Source: Gemmatimonadaceae bacterium (GTDB taxonomy: Bacteria > Gemmatimonadota > Gemmatimonadetes > Gemmatimonadales > Gemmatimonadaceae). From it: DNA of 64,000 nucleotides. Below the pieces are notes generated by a model. That model ran no database searches. It was not told the DNA's origin and worked only from the letters and a program-made list of their open reading frames with translations. Position 1 is the stretch's first letter. Every line of letters starts with the position of its first letter. This document shows positions 1 through 7,931 of this stretch, in pieces. The translations under genes were made by a program, and so were the position numbers. The stretch covers positions 1 through 64,000 of the forward strand of contig JBBEBQ010000018.1 of assembly GCA_040882285.1 (NCBI GenBank), in the 5' to 3' direction.

Positions 1-46
1 GAAGGTACGGAACGACCGCGATTTCGTTTTTTCAGCAGGACGACCT

Positions 47-158
47 GTGAGGGGGATTCGGGGAGTGTCGGTGCGCGCTCGGCAGCGCCGTCTTAGCGAG
101 CGCAGTTTGCGAGCGTAGGCGCAGACGAGCGCGCACCGACACTCCCCGAATCCCCCAC
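47..158. repeat. Shared-core hairpin element, copy A
   Basis: Large imperfect palindrome filling the space before coaD. Positions 51-81 are the exact reverse complement of 126-156 (31 of 31). A short inner stem (GCGCC at 85-89 with GGCGC at 118-122) encloses a core at 90-117 that begins GTCTTAGCGAGCGCAGTTTG. The same core recurs at 4996-5023, 37705-37732 (inverted) and 37887-37914, but the arms differ completely. This copy carries two substitutions in the 3' half of the core (GCGAGCG instead of GCTCGCG). It ends just before the coaD ribosome-binding site. The structure is seen directly; its function is unknown. Bases 1-46 hold nothing I can identify. Confidence 0.85.
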
Positions 159-168
159 GGAGACGTGC

Positions 169-672
169 ATGGCCAAAGTTGCGATCTACGCGGGCGCGTT
201 CGATCCCATAACGCGCGGGCACGAGGACCTCGTCGTGCGCAGCCTGGAGTTCGTGGACCGGCTCGTGGTCGCCGTCGCGAACAACTCGGCCAAGCAGCCG
301 CTATTCGATCTGCAGGAGCGGAAGCGGCTGATCCGGGCCGCCGTCGGCGATGAACCCCGGATCGACGTGCGCGACTTCACCGGCCTGCTCGTGGATTTCG
401 CCCGCGAGGTCGAGGCGTCGCTGATCATCCGCGGGCTGCGCGCGGTCAGCGACTTCGAGTACGAGTTCCAGATGGCGCTGATGAACCGGCATCTCTCGCC
501 CGGCCTGGAGACGGTGTTCATGGTGCCCTCGCTCGACACCACGTACATCAGCTCCAGCATCGTCCGAGAGGTCGCGAGGCTCGGCGGGAATGTCGAAGGA
601 CTGGTACACCCCGTCGTGGCGGAGGCTCTCCAAACACGGTTCCGTGCGGCAGGGGAATCCAAGGTCCCTTGA
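169..672 (+). CDS. coaD: Phosphopantetheine adenylyltransferase
   Basis: Transfers AMP from ATP to 4'-phosphopantetheine, the penultimate step of coenzyme A synthesis, in the cytoplasm. The 167-residue length is normal for the family. The N-terminus reads [14 protein letters not shown], the nucleotidyltransferase signature with the (H/T)xGH-type motif. An [16 protein letters not shown] block and the ISSSIVRE motif near residue 126 complete the active site. The ATG at 169 follows a GGAGA Shine-Dalgarno sequence. The stop overlaps the start of the next gene (pta) by 4 bases, so both CoA-related genes are probably co-transcribed and translationally coupled. The rsmD gene that often precedes coaD is not in the window. 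Confidence 0.96.
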   Translation: MAKVAIYAGAFDPITRGHEDLVVRSLEFVDRLVVAVANNSAKQPLFDLQERKRLIRAAVGDEPRIDVRDFTGLLVDFAREVEASLIIRGLRAVSDFEYEFQMALMNRHLSPGLETVFMVPSLDTTYISSSIVREVARLGGNVEGLVHPVVAEALQTRFRAAGESKVP

Positions 673-1607
673 TCTTGGATTTCCCTGAGCAATCCCGGGA
701 CCCATTGATCTTCACCGACGATCTCCGCCGCCGCGCGGCCGCCACGCCAAGGCGCGTTGTCTTCCCCGAGTCCGCGGACGTGCGGATCGTCGAGGCGGTG
801 CGCGTGCTGCGCGAGCAGAAGATCGTCGTGCCCGTGCTCGTGCTCGATCCGGCGCACCCGGAGACGCACGCGACGATCGAAGGGCTCGGCGTGGAGGTCG
901 TGCGGCCGGATGCAACTCCGCCGCTGCAGTACGCGGTGGGAATGGTGCGCGACGGACGGGCGGATGCGTGCGTCGCGGGCGCGGTGTACGCCACCGCCGA
1001 CGTGCTCCGGGCGGCTCTGGTGCTCGTCGGGAAGGCGCCCGGCAGCACCACGATCTCGAGCGCCTGCTACATGGTGCGCGGTCCGGCGTGGGGCACGGGC
1101 AGCGACGTGCTCACGTTTACCGACTGCGCGGTCGTGCCGCACCCAACCGCCGCGCAGCTCGCCGAGATCGCCATTTGCGCCGCCCGCGACCGGGTGCTCA
1201 TCGTCGGGGACGAGCCGCGCGTCGCGCTGCTGTCGTTCAGCACCCACGGCAGCGCGGTGTCCGACTCGGTACGGACCGTGATCGAGGCCGTGCGTCTCAT
1301 CCGCGAGCTGGAGCCGTCGCTCCTGGTGGACGGAGAATTGCAGGCCGATGCGGCGCTGGTGCCGGCCGTCGCCGCCCGGAAGGCGCCGGGAAACATTTTC
1401 GGCGGGACGGCGAACGTGCTGGTTTTTCCATCGCTCGACGCCGGCAACATAGCTTACAAGCTGGTCGAGCGACTCGCGGGCGCTGAGGCGATCGGGCCGA
1501 TCGTGCAGGGACTGGCGAAACCCGTCGCCGATCTCTCCCGCGGGGCGCAGCCGCGGGACATTATTAATGTTGCGGCGGTGGCGGCGTTACTGGTGACTAG
1601 TGACTAG
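669..1607 (+). CDS. pta: Phosphate acetyltransferase (PTA/PTB family)
   Basis: Predicted to interconvert acetyl-CoA and acetyl phosphate. The 312 residues correspond to the short, catalytic-domain-only Pta/EutD type without the N-terminal DRTGG region. Visible family blocks are VVFPES near the start, [54 protein letters not shown], and [17 protein letters not shown] toward the end. A phosphate butyryltransferase cannot be excluded. The TTG start at 669 overlaps the coaD stop. No ackA gene is nearby. Oddly, the last codons (L-V-T-S-D-stop) are read from a tandem TGACTAG repeat, so the C-terminus is repeat-derived. Confidence 0.9.
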   Translation: MILDFPEQSRDPLIFTDDLRRRAAATPRRVVFPESADVRIVEAVRVLREQKIVVPVLVLDPAHPETHATIEGLGVEVVRPDATPPLQYAVGMVRDGRADACVAGAVYATADVLRAALVLVGKAPGSTTISSACYMVRGPAWGTGSDVLTFTDCAVVPHPTAAQLAEIAICAARDRVLIVGDEPRVALLSFSTHGSAVSDSVRTVIEAVRLIRELEPSLLVDGELQADAALVPAVAARKAPGNIFGGTANVLVFPSLDAGNIAYKLVERLAGAEAIGPIVQGLAKPVADLSRGAQPRDIINVAAVAALLVTSD

Positions 1608-1750
1608 TGACTAGTGACTAGTCACTACAAACGGCGCCTCGCGAGCTTGCGAAGTTGCCATTCCGCAGTCGTTGCACTGTTCAAGGGCAGGAGCCACCGG
1701 TTATTACTTAACGCAGTCACTAGTCACTAGTCACCAGTCACCAGTCACTA
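1591..1750. repeat. Inverted pair of TGACTAG heptamer arrays
   Basis: At 1591-1626 the heptamer GTGACTA is repeated about four times and then turns into its complement (GTCAC). At 1712-1750 the reverse-complement unit (TAGTCAC, with CAGTCAC variants) is repeated about five times. The two arrays could fold back over a spacer of roughly 85 nt. The left array overlaps the 3' end of pta and provides its TAG stop. The right array abuts the STAS gene start and leaves it without an obvious Shine-Dalgarno sequence. A second copy of this arrangement lies at 28523-28627. Confidence 0.9.
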
Positions 1751-1752
1751 AA

Positions 1753-2085
1753 ATGAGCTTCACCATTCGCAAGCAGGGCGAGATCGTCGTCGTCGATGTC
1801 GAGGGCCAGCTCATCGTGGGCAATCGCCAGGAGCTGAAGCAGAAGGTGCTCGACGAGCTCGAGAAGGGGGAGAAGCGCTTCCTCATAGACTTCAGCCAGA
1901 CGGGCTACATAGACAGCTCCGGGCTCGGCGTGCTCGTGTCTCTGTCCAAGAAGATCCGCGAGCAGGGTGGCGAGCTGCGGCTCGCGGACCTGAACGACGA
2001 CCTCAAGACGCTGTTCGAGCTCACCAAGCTCGACACGCTCTTCCAGATATCCGACAGCAGGGAGCGCGCGCTAGAGAGCTTCTGA
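1753..2085 (+). CDS. STAS-domain anti-sigma factor antagonist
   Basis: A 110-residue single STAS domain of the SpoIIAA/RsbV type. In partner switching such proteins bind an anti-sigma kinase when unphosphorylated and are inactivated by serine phosphorylation. The phosphorylation-site region reads GYIDSSGLGVLVSL, with the conserved DSSG. The ATG at 1753 was chosen because the reading frame upstream consists only of heptamer repeat DNA. The stop overlaps the next start by one base. With the following kinase-like and phosphatase genes it forms a complete three-part switch. No sigma factor gene is adjacent, so the output is unknown. Confidence 0.9.
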   Translation: MSFTIRKQGEIVVVDVEGQLIVGNRQELKQKVLDELEKGEKRFLIDFSQTGYIDSSGLGVLVSLSKKIREQGGELRLADLNDDLKTLFELTKLDTLFQISDSRERALESF

Positions 2086-2513
2086 TGCCCAAAATGCGCG
2101 TTGCGCTGGAGATCGAGATTCCCAGCGACGTGCACGAGATCGAACGGGTGGTCGAGCTGGTCCAGCAGGAATGTCGCCAGCTGAAGATCGAGCCCGAGAA
2201 GTGCGCGCTCAACGTGCCCGTTGCCCTCACCGAAGCCCTGTCCAACGCCATCCTCCGCGGGAATCTTGAGGACAGCTCGAAGTGCGTCCGCATCCGCGCC
2301 TCGGTCAGCAAGGCCGGCGACAAGCTCGTGGTCGACGTCATCGACGAAGGCGCGGGCTTCGATCTGTCCTCGAGCACGCTCAACTGCACCACTCCCGAGA
2401 ACATTCTGCGGGAGGACGGGCGCGGCCTTTACCTGATGCAGTGTCTGGTCGATCGCGTCGAGCAGTTCGTCGACGGGGGAAACACCGTACGCCTGACGGT
2501 GCAGCGTGGATGA
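2085..2513 (+). CDS. Anti-sigma factor kinase, RsbW/SpoIIAB-like (HATPase)
   Basis: A 142-residue GHKL ATPase domain. The N box appears as NVPVALTEALSNAILRGN (residues near 45-62), the G1 box as VIDEGAGFDL, and the ATP-lid/G2 region as EDGRGLYLMQCLVDRVE. Proteins of this family phosphorylate a STAS antagonist and sequester a sigma factor or another target. It sits between the STAS gene (1-base overlap) and the PP2C phosphatase gene (4-base overlap), so the three are almost certainly translated together. A role in sigma control versus another output (as in RsbT-type modules) cannot be told from sequence alone. Confidence 0.88.
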   Translation: MPKMRVALEIEIPSDVHEIERVVELVQQECRQLKIEPEKCALNVPVALTEALSNAILRGNLEDSSKCVRIRASVSKAGDKLVVDVIDEGAGFDLSSSTLNCTTPENILREDGRGLYLMQCLVDRVEQFVDGGNTVRLTVQRG

Positions 2514-4096
2514 AAGACCTTCGGGCGGTGCTCACCGCGTTCTACGACGCGACCCAATGTCCAGTCGCCGTCTGGATGGGCGACGAGAAGGACCCGGCTA
2601 CGCTCGCTACCGCGATATCAGCGGGCACCGTACTCGCTCCGGACACACTCCCCGAGACTGAGCAGGGCCCGGTACCGACGAACGGCGGCGAGATAATCAC
2701 CGCGCGGCTCGCCGGCCTCAAGCGCGCGTGGATGACCATGGGTCCGTGCGAGGGCGGCAGCCGCCCGCTGGAGCGGAACGCGCGGCTGCTGCTCCCGGTC
2801 GTGAACCAGATGATGCGCACCGGGCTGGAGATGGAGCACACGGCCGCCGAGCTGGCCGGCCGGTACGAGGAGATCAGCCTCCTGTACACGATCAGCGAGA
2901 TCCTCGGCCGCACGGTGGCGCTCGAGGAAGCGGCGACGACGATTCTGACCGAGCTGTCCCAGACGGTGGGCGCGCGCCGCGGCGCGATCCTTCTGTACGA
3001 CCGGCCGACAACCATGCTGTACGCCGTCGCGGCGATCGGAACCGAGCAGGCGCAGCTCACCTCCATCCCGATCAACGACATGGGGAGCGTCGCGGCGCGC
3101 GTTTTCCGCACGCGCCACCTGGCGATCGCCGACGCGAGCGAGAGCACGTCGGAGCACGAGGCCATCTACTCCCGCGACACGATGCTCGCGGCCCCCATCA
3201 TCTGGACCAGCTCGACGGGCAGCCTGCCGCTCGGCGTCGTGATATTGTCCGAGCGCGAGACCGGCCAGCCGTTCAGCGCCGGCGACCAGAAGCTGGTCGC
3301 CGCGATCGCGACCCAGATCGGAATCGCCATCCAGAACTCGCGCCTCGTGCGGGCGTCCATGGACCAGCAGCGGCTGCAGCAGGAGATGCTGCTCGCGCAC
3401 GACCTGCAGATGAAGCTGCTCCCGCGGCCGGCGAGCCTATCGGCCGACGCCGAGATCGCCGCGCGCGTCGTGCCCGCCGAATCGGTGGGGGGAGACTTCT
3501 ACCACCTCTTCCGCCTCGGCAACGCGTCCACGGGCGTGATGATCGGCGACGTCTCGAGCCACGGCTACCGCGCCGCATTGATCATGGCGCTCACGATGAG
3601 CGCGGCTTCGATTCACGCGCAGATCCACTCCGATCCGGGCGCGATGCTGGGCGCGCTGCTCGGTTCCGTGCGCGACGAGCTGACGACGACGGAGATGTTC
3701 GTGTCGCTGTTTTACGGGGTGGTCAATCGGAAGCGGAGCGTGCTGAACTACGCGAACACCGGACATCCGCACGCGTTCCTCTTCGCGCCCGATGGCAAGT
3801 ACGAGAGACTTCCCGCCCTCGACCCTCCGCTGGGAATGGTGGACGAGCCGCCGCACGCGAAGTCGGTCCCGTGGCATCCGAGGGAGAGCCTCCTGTTGCT
3901 GTTCACCGACGGGATCAGCGACGCGCGCAACGCCAAGGGCGAGAAGCTCGGCGAGCAGCGCGTGCTCGACGCCGTCAGGAAGAACCGGAAGGAGCCCGTG
4001 GAGACGATCGTGGAGAAGATCTTCGAATCGCTCCGCCGCTTCACCGGACGCACGCCGCTCCGCGACGATCAGACGCTGGTCATCCTCCGCGCGTAG
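2510..4096 (+). CDS. GAF-domain PP2C-type serine phosphatase (SpoIIE/RsbU-like)
   Basis: A 528-residue protein. A GAF sensor domain lies around residues 125-285 and follows a short helix (EISLLYTISEILGR). A C-terminal SpoIIE-type PP2C domain spans about residues 310-525. Metal-binding motifs are visible: VGGDFYHLF, IGDVSSHGYRAALIMA, and FTDGISDARN near the end. It should dephosphorylate the STAS protein encoded two genes upstream in response to a small ligand or redox cue. The ATG at 2510 overlaps the previous stop by 4 bases, which also excludes the longer open frame upstream. No transmembrane segment is seen, so it is probably cytoplasmic. Confidence 0.9.
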   Translation: MKDLRAVLTAFYDATQCPVAVWMGDEKDPATLATAISAGTVLAPDTLPETEQGPVPTNGGEIITARLAGLKRAWMTMGPCEGGSRPLERNARLLLPVVNQMMRTGLEMEHTAAELAGRYEEISLLYTISEILGRTVALEEAATTILTELSQTVGARRGAILLYDRPTTMLYAVAAIGTEQAQLTSIPINDMGSVAARVFRTRHLAIADASESTSEHEAIYSRDTMLAAPIIWTSSTGSLPLGVVILSERETGQPFSAGDQKLVAAIATQIGIAIQNSRLVRASMDQQRLQQEMLLAHDLQMKLLPRPASLSADAEIAARVVPAESVGGDFYHLFRLGNASTGVMIGDVSSHGYRAALIMALTMSAASIHAQIHSDPGAMLGALLGSVRDELTTTEMFVSLFYGVVNRKRSVLNYANTGHPHAFLFAPDGKYERLPALDPPLGMVDEPPHAKSVPWHPRESLLLLFTDGISDARNAKGEKLGEQRVLDAVRKNRKEPVETIVEKIFESLRRFTGRTPLRDDQTLVILRA

Positions 4097-4100
4097 CTTC

Positions 4101-4925
4101 GTGCGCACGCCGGGGCCGCGCGGCAGAGGTCCGAACCCTCCGGTCCTCAAGCGACTCGGCCAGCACTTTCTCCACGACCAGAAGGTGCTTGCCGCGATCG
4201 CCGACGCGCTCGAGCTGCGCGGGGATGAAACCGTCGTCGAGATCGGGCCTGGCCGCGGCGCGCTCACGCGGCACCTGGCCGGGCGCGCGCGCCGGCTCGT
4301 CCTGATCGAGCTCGATCGCGCCCTCGCCGCGAACCTCCGCGAAGAGTTCGCCGGCGATCCCGGCGTCGAAGTCGTCGAGGCCGACGTGCTCGAAGCAGAC
4401 ATCGCCGAGCTGGCGGGTGGTCCTTACGTACTGGTGGGGAACGTCCCGTACTACATCACCACGCCGATCATCTTCCACGCGCTGAAGGCGCCGATGCCGC
4501 TGCGCGCCGTTTTCCTGGTGCAGCAGGAAGTCGCCGAGCGCATGGCCGCGAACGCCGACGACGAGGAGTACGGCGCGCTGTCGGTGACGATTCAGGCGCT
4601 GACCGAGCCCGAGCTGCTGCTGCACGTCCCGCCGAGCGCGTTCACTCCCGCGCCCAAGGTTCATTCGGCCGTAGTGCGTCTGCGGCCCAGGGCGACGCCG
4701 CTCGTCCCACCCGAGACCGCGCCCGGCTTCCAGGCCTTCGTCCAATCCTTTTTCGGAATGCGCCGCAAGCAACTCGGCACCATCGTGCGCGCCCTGGAAG
4801 GCGTGGACTCCGACCGCGCGCGTGAGATTCTCACCGCGGGCGGCTGGGATCCGCGGGCCCGCCCCGAGACACTCTCACCCGCGGAGTTCGCCCGCCTGTA
4901 CGCGACTCTCCGCGCCACGAGCTGA
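4101..4925 (+). CDS. rsmA: 16S rRNA dimethyladenosine transferase
   Basis: Dimethylates two adjacent adenines in the 3'-terminal helix of 16S rRNA during small-subunit assembly (KsgA/RsmA). The 274 residues are standard. Motifs: LKRLGQHFLHDQ, the SAM-binding VVEIGPGRGALTRHL, the acidic ELDRAL, the catalytic GNVPYYITTPII (NxPY type), and the C-terminal PPSAFTPAPKVHSAVVRL and FFGMRRKQLG. The start is taken as GTG at 4101, 4 bases after the phosphatase stop. The open frame extends much further upstream, but only as a shadow of that gene. It is followed by hairpin copy B and the convergent rex gene. Confidence 0.93.
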   Translation: MRTPGPRGRGPNPPVLKRLGQHFLHDQKVLAAIADALELRGDETVVEIGPGRGALTRHLAGRARRLVLIELDRALAANLREEFAGDPGVEVVEADVLEADIAELAGGPYVLVGNVPYYITTPIIFHALKAPMPLRAVFLVQQEVAERMAANADDEEYGALSVTIQALTEPELLLHVPPSAFTPAPKVHSAVVRLRPRATPLVPPETAPGFQAFVQSFFGMRRKQLGTIVRALEGVDSDRAREILTAGGWDPRARPETLSPAEFARLYATLRATS

Positions 4926-4960
4926 AGCCCGTCGTTCGCTTGGCAAATTCCCGATGGCCG

Positions 4961-5061
4961 GCGGGGACGCGAGGCTCCGTGCCGCCGAAGGCCGCGTCTT
5001 AGCGAGCGCAGTTTGCTCGCGTAGCGGCCGGAGCGCGGCATGGAGCCTCGCGTCCACCCGC
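4961..5061. repeat. Shared-core hairpin element, copy B
   Basis: Lies between the convergent ends of rsmA and rex. The arms 4965-4985 and 5035-5055 are inverted complements with one G/T mismatch. An inner stem GGCCGC (4990-4995) with GCGGCC (5024-5029) encloses the 28-nt core 4996-5023, which is identical to the core of copy D. Within the core GCGAGC can itself pair with GCTCGC. The position between two gene ends would suit a bidirectional terminator, but no run of T follows either arm. The arms have no similarity to those of copies A, C or D. Confidence 0.88.
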
Positions 5062-5071
5062 ACCCCAAAAA

Positions 5072-5695
5072 TCAATCCCGGTTCGTCAACGCGAACGAGA
5101 GTGCTTCCAGCTCCATGGCCATGTCCACCGTGCGCATGACCACCTTCGGCGGCCCCGAGATCTGCCCGGGTACGAAGTTGAGGATCGCGCCGATGCCGGC
5201 GCGCGCGACGCGCTCGGCCATCTTCTGCGCCCCGCGCGCCGGGAGCGCGAGCACCGCGATGTCGAACTTCTCGGACTCCGCGTCCCGCTCGAAGAAGGCG
5301 ACGTCGCGCACCTGAAGATCGCCGAGCGTCTCCCCGACGCGCGCCTGATTCGAATCGTACACCGCCACCACGTCGAACCCGCGCTGCGTGAACCCCTCGT
5401 ACTGCGCGAGCGCCGCGCCGATCTTGCCCGCGCCGACGATGCACACGCGCCAGCGGCGCTCCAGCCCCATGATCTGCCGCAGCCGCTCGAGCAGCTCGCT
5501 CACCGAGTACCCCAGCCCGCGCTTCCCGAATGAGCCGAACAGGGAAAGGTCCTTCCTGACCTGCGCCGACGTGGTGCCGCCGAGCTTCGCCAGCTGCTCG
5601 CTGGATACGGTCGTGCTCCCCCGGCGATAAATGTCTTCGAGGAAGCCGAGATAGAGAGAAAGCCGCCGAACAGTAGATTCTGCGATTCGTTTCAT
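5072..5695 (-). CDS. rex: Redox-sensing transcriptional repressor Rex
   Basis: A 207-residue NADH/NAD+-sensing repressor. An N-terminal winged helix (SSEQLAKLGGTTSAQVRKDL) is followed by the signature SLFGSFGKRGLGYSV and a Rossmann fold with VCIVGAGKIGAAL. The start is taken as ATG at 5695 (MKRIAEST). A GTG at 5716 would place the start inside the operator and is unlikely. The operator at 5701-5718 lies immediately upstream, so the gene probably represses itself when NADH is low. It is divergent from the arginine deiminase gene, which may share the control region. Confidence 0.95.
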   Translation of the reverse strand: MKRIAESTVRRLSLYLGFLEDIYRRGSTTVSSEQLAKLGGTTSAQVRKDLSLFGSFGKRGLGYSVSELLERLRQIMGLERRWRVCIVGAGKIGAALAQYEGFTQRGFDVVAVYDSNQARVGETLGDLQVRDVAFFERDAESEKFDIAVLALPARGAQKMAERVARAGIGAILNFVPGQISGPPKVVMRTVDMAMELEALSFALTNRD

Positions 5696-5700
5696 GGAGC

Positions 5701-5718
5701 TTGTGAAATCATTCACAA
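5701..5718. promoter_or_regulatory. Rex operator in the rex-arcA divergent region
   Basis: TTGTGAAATCATTCACAA is a perfect 18-bp palindrome. It matches the accepted Rex consensus TTGTGAA-N4-TTCACAA at every fixed position. It lies 5 bases upstream of the rex ATG and about 73 bases upstream of the arcA ATG. The match is seen directly. Autoregulation is the natural inference, and joint control of arcA is possible. Confidence 0.93.
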
Positions 5719-5790
5719 ACCTATTTCCTGGGCGGTCCTGGTACCAGTAGGTGTAGGCCGGAAGCGGGTTTATGGCTTATCTTCGGGTTG

Positions 5791-7026
5791 ATGCCGGTAC
5801 ACGTGACGTCCGAAATCGGAGCGCTTCGCTCGGTCCTGGTCCACACGCCGGGGCCCGAGCTCCTGGCCGTGACTCCCACGACCCGCGCGACCTACCTGTA
5901 CGACGACATGATCGACGTGCGGACCGCGGGCGAGGAGCACCGCCGGTTCGTCGCGATCCTCGAGCGGTTCGCCGAGGTGCACCAGGTCACGGATCTACTG
6001 GCCGACGTCGTGGCCGACGACGCCGTCCGCGAGAGGCTGTGGCGGGAGTCCATGGACATCATTCCGTCCGAGCCTCTGACGCGCGAGATCTACGAGTTGC
6101 CGCCGGAGCAGCTCGTGCGGACTCTCATCGAAGGGAAGGAAGAGCCGCCCGGCCCGCTCGCGCGCAAGCTCAACGAGTCCGGCTACCTCATGCCGCCGCT
6201 GCCGAATCTCTTCTTCACGCGCGACGTCGCCATGGGACTCGGCGAGCACGTGATGATCGGCTCGATGCGCTACGGCGTGCGCTGGAGCGAGGAGCTGATC
6301 ATGAAGGCGATCTTCTCCGCGCACCCGCGGCTCGCCAACAAGGGGATCCTGTACGACGGCTCCAGCGAGCGCCGGATCAACTACACGCTGGAGGGCGGGG
6401 ACGTGCATCCGCTGAGACACGATCTGGTGCTCATCGGATTCAGCGAGCGCTCCAGCCCGGCGGCCATCGAGAATCTCGCCGAGCTGCTGTTCGCCCAGAC
6501 CGGCATCACCGACGTCATCGTCGTCGTGATGCCGCGGGAGGACATCGCGATCCACCTCGACATGATCTTCACGCAGGTGGACCGCGAGCTGTGCGTCGTG
6601 TACCCGCCGCACTTCATCGGGCCGGAGCGGCTCCCGATCCTGCACTGGAAGAAGGGCAAGTCGCAGATGACCGAGATGCCGACGATCTTCGCTGCGCTCG
6701 AGGGCTGCGGGCTGCGGCTGGAGCCGGTGCTGTGCGGCGGGAGCCGCCGGATGATCCAGGAGAGGGAGCAGTGGGCGTCGGGGTGCAACTTCGGCGCGTT
6801 GCGGCCGGGACTCGTGACGTCGTACACCAGAAACGAGGCGACGCTGCACGAGATGGAGAAGGTCGGCTTCAGGATCGTGTCGGCGAAGGATTTTCTGGAC
6901 GACGCGGTGGAGATCGGCGGGGACGAGCGGGCGGTCATCACTTTCCCCGGCGGCGAGCTGGTGCGCGGTGGCGGCGGTCCGCGCTGCATGACCTGCCCCG
7001 TGACGAGGGACGACCCCTGGGACTGA
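5791..7026 (+). CDS. arcA: Arginine deiminase
   Basis: Hydrolyses arginine to citrulline and ammonium. The 411-residue length and blocks fit the guanidine-modifying superfamily: NLFFTRDVAMGLGEHVMIG near residue 145, the LEGGDVHPL motif, IHLDMIFTQVD with the catalytic His and Asp, and the C-terminal GGGPRCMTCP with the catalytic Cys near residue 399. The ATG at 5791 is preceded directly by an in-frame TTG (5788). Neither arcB nor arcC is beside it, so the complete ATP-forming deiminase pathway is not demonstrated here. Its location opposite rex suggests expression tied to the NADH/NAD+ ratio. Confidence 0.92.
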   Translation: MPVHVTSEIGALRSVLVHTPGPELLAVTPTTRATYLYDDMIDVRTAGEEHRRFVAILERFAEVHQVTDLLADVVADDAVRERLWRESMDIIPSEPLTREIYELPPEQLVRTLIEGKEEPPGPLARKLNESGYLMPPLPNLFFTRDVAMGLGEHVMIGSMRYGVRWSEELIMKAIFSAHPRLANKGILYDGSSERRINYTLEGGDVHPLRHDLVLIGFSERSSPAAIENLAELLFAQTGITDVIVVVMPREDIAIHLDMIFTQVDRELCVVYPPHFIGPERLPILHWKKGKSQMTEMPTIFAALEGCGLRLEPVLCGGSRRMIQEREQWASGCNFGALRPGLVTSYTRNEATLHEMEKVGFRIVSAKDFLDDAVEIGGDERAVITFPGGELVRGGGGPRCMTCPVTRDDPWD

Positions 7027-7109
7027 GCGGCGGGATCCATTCCGCGCCGGGGGACACGCTGCTGACGACGCGCGCGCTGGAGTATCTCTCGGCGGGACCG
7101 GCCGACGCC

Positions 7110-7931
7110 GTGGACCTGATCGCGCACGTGTGCAACCTGCCCGGCCCGCCACGCACGGTGGCCGAGCATCTGGCCGCGGCGATGTTCGCGGGCCGCACTG
7201 ATTTCGAGAAGGGACTCGACGGAAAATGGCGGATCGCGTCCGCTTTCAGCGCGCTCGCGTCGCGGCCCAATGGAAGGTTCAGCGAGCCGGCGCTCGACCG
7301 GCTCGACTCGCTGTCCTACGTGGTGGTGGACGTGGAGACCACCGGGACCAGCGCGATGTTCGGCGACCGGATCACCGAAGTGGCGGCCGTCGTCGTCCGC
7401 GACGGCGTCATCGTGGACACGTTCGAGACGCTGGTGAATCCGCGGCGGCCGATCCCGCACTTCGTCACCGCGCTCACCCACATCACCTGGGACATGGTGA
7501 AGGACGCGCCGACGTTCGAGCAGGTGGCGCCGCGACTCATGTCCGCGCTCGCGGGCCACGTGTTCACGGCGCACAACGCGAAGTTCGACTGGCGGTTCGT
7601 GTCCACGGAGATCCTGCGCGCGACCGGGAACAGGATTCAGGGGCGGCAGCTGTGCACCGTGAAGCTCGCGAAGCGGCTTCTGCCGCAGCTCCCCCGGCGC
7701 TCGCTGGATCATCTGGCCCGGTACTACGGCGTGACCATCCATTCGCGCCACCGCGCTGGCGGCGACGCTCTCGCTACGGCGGAATGCCTGGTGAAGATGC
7801 TGCAGCACGCGAACGACGCGGGGCTGCACACGTGGGCCGATCTGCAGCGGTTCGCCGGCGCGCGCGCTCCGCGGAAGCCGCGGCGCAAGTCCGCGCTGCC
7901 GGCGCCGGCCAGCAACGACCTGACGGCGTGA
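7110..7931 (+). CDS. DnaQ-like DEDDh 3'-5' exonuclease domain protein
   Basis: Exonuclease fold related to DNA polymerase III epsilon. The acidic motif I is VVVDVETTGTSAMFGDRITEV, motif II lies in TAHNAKFDWRFV, and motif III is SRHRAGGDALATAECL with the His and Asp of the DEDDh class. The catalytic domain spans roughly residues 70-235, followed by a basic tail. The start is uncertain. The first conventional start is GTG 7110, but the frame is open back into arcA and the protein-like region seems to begin earlier (LLTTRALEYLSAG). A CTG at 7023 would give the 4-base CTGA overlap with arcA usual in this window. Role (repair or proofreading) unresolved. Confidence 0.83.
   Translation: MDLIAHVCNLPGPPRTVAEHLAAAMFAGRTDFEKGLDGKWRIASAFSALASRPNGRFSEPALDRLDSLSYVVVDVETTGTSAMFGDRITEVAAVVVRDGVIVDTFETLVNPRRPIPHFVTALTHITWDMVKDAPTFEQVAPRLMSALAGHVFTAHNAKFDWRFVSTEILRATGNRIQGRQLCTVKLAKRLLPQLPRRSLDHLARYYGVTIHSRHRAGGDALATAECLVKMLQHANDAGLHTWADLQRFAGARAPRKPRRKSALPAPASNDLTA

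Noticed and set aside
1591-1750. CRISPR array
   Set aside because: The units are 7 bases, contiguous and without unique spacers, and there are no cas genes. The same applies to the arrays at 13945, 14239, 14751 and 28523.
4961-5061. Classical Rho-independent terminator between rsmA and rex
   Set aside because: The hairpin is strong, but no T-run follows on either strand and it belongs to the shared-core family, so it is listed as a repeat instead.
5714-5716. GTG start of rex at 5716
   Set aside because: It would lie inside the Rex operator and lacks a ribosome-binding site. The ATG at 5695 gives the usual N-terminus.
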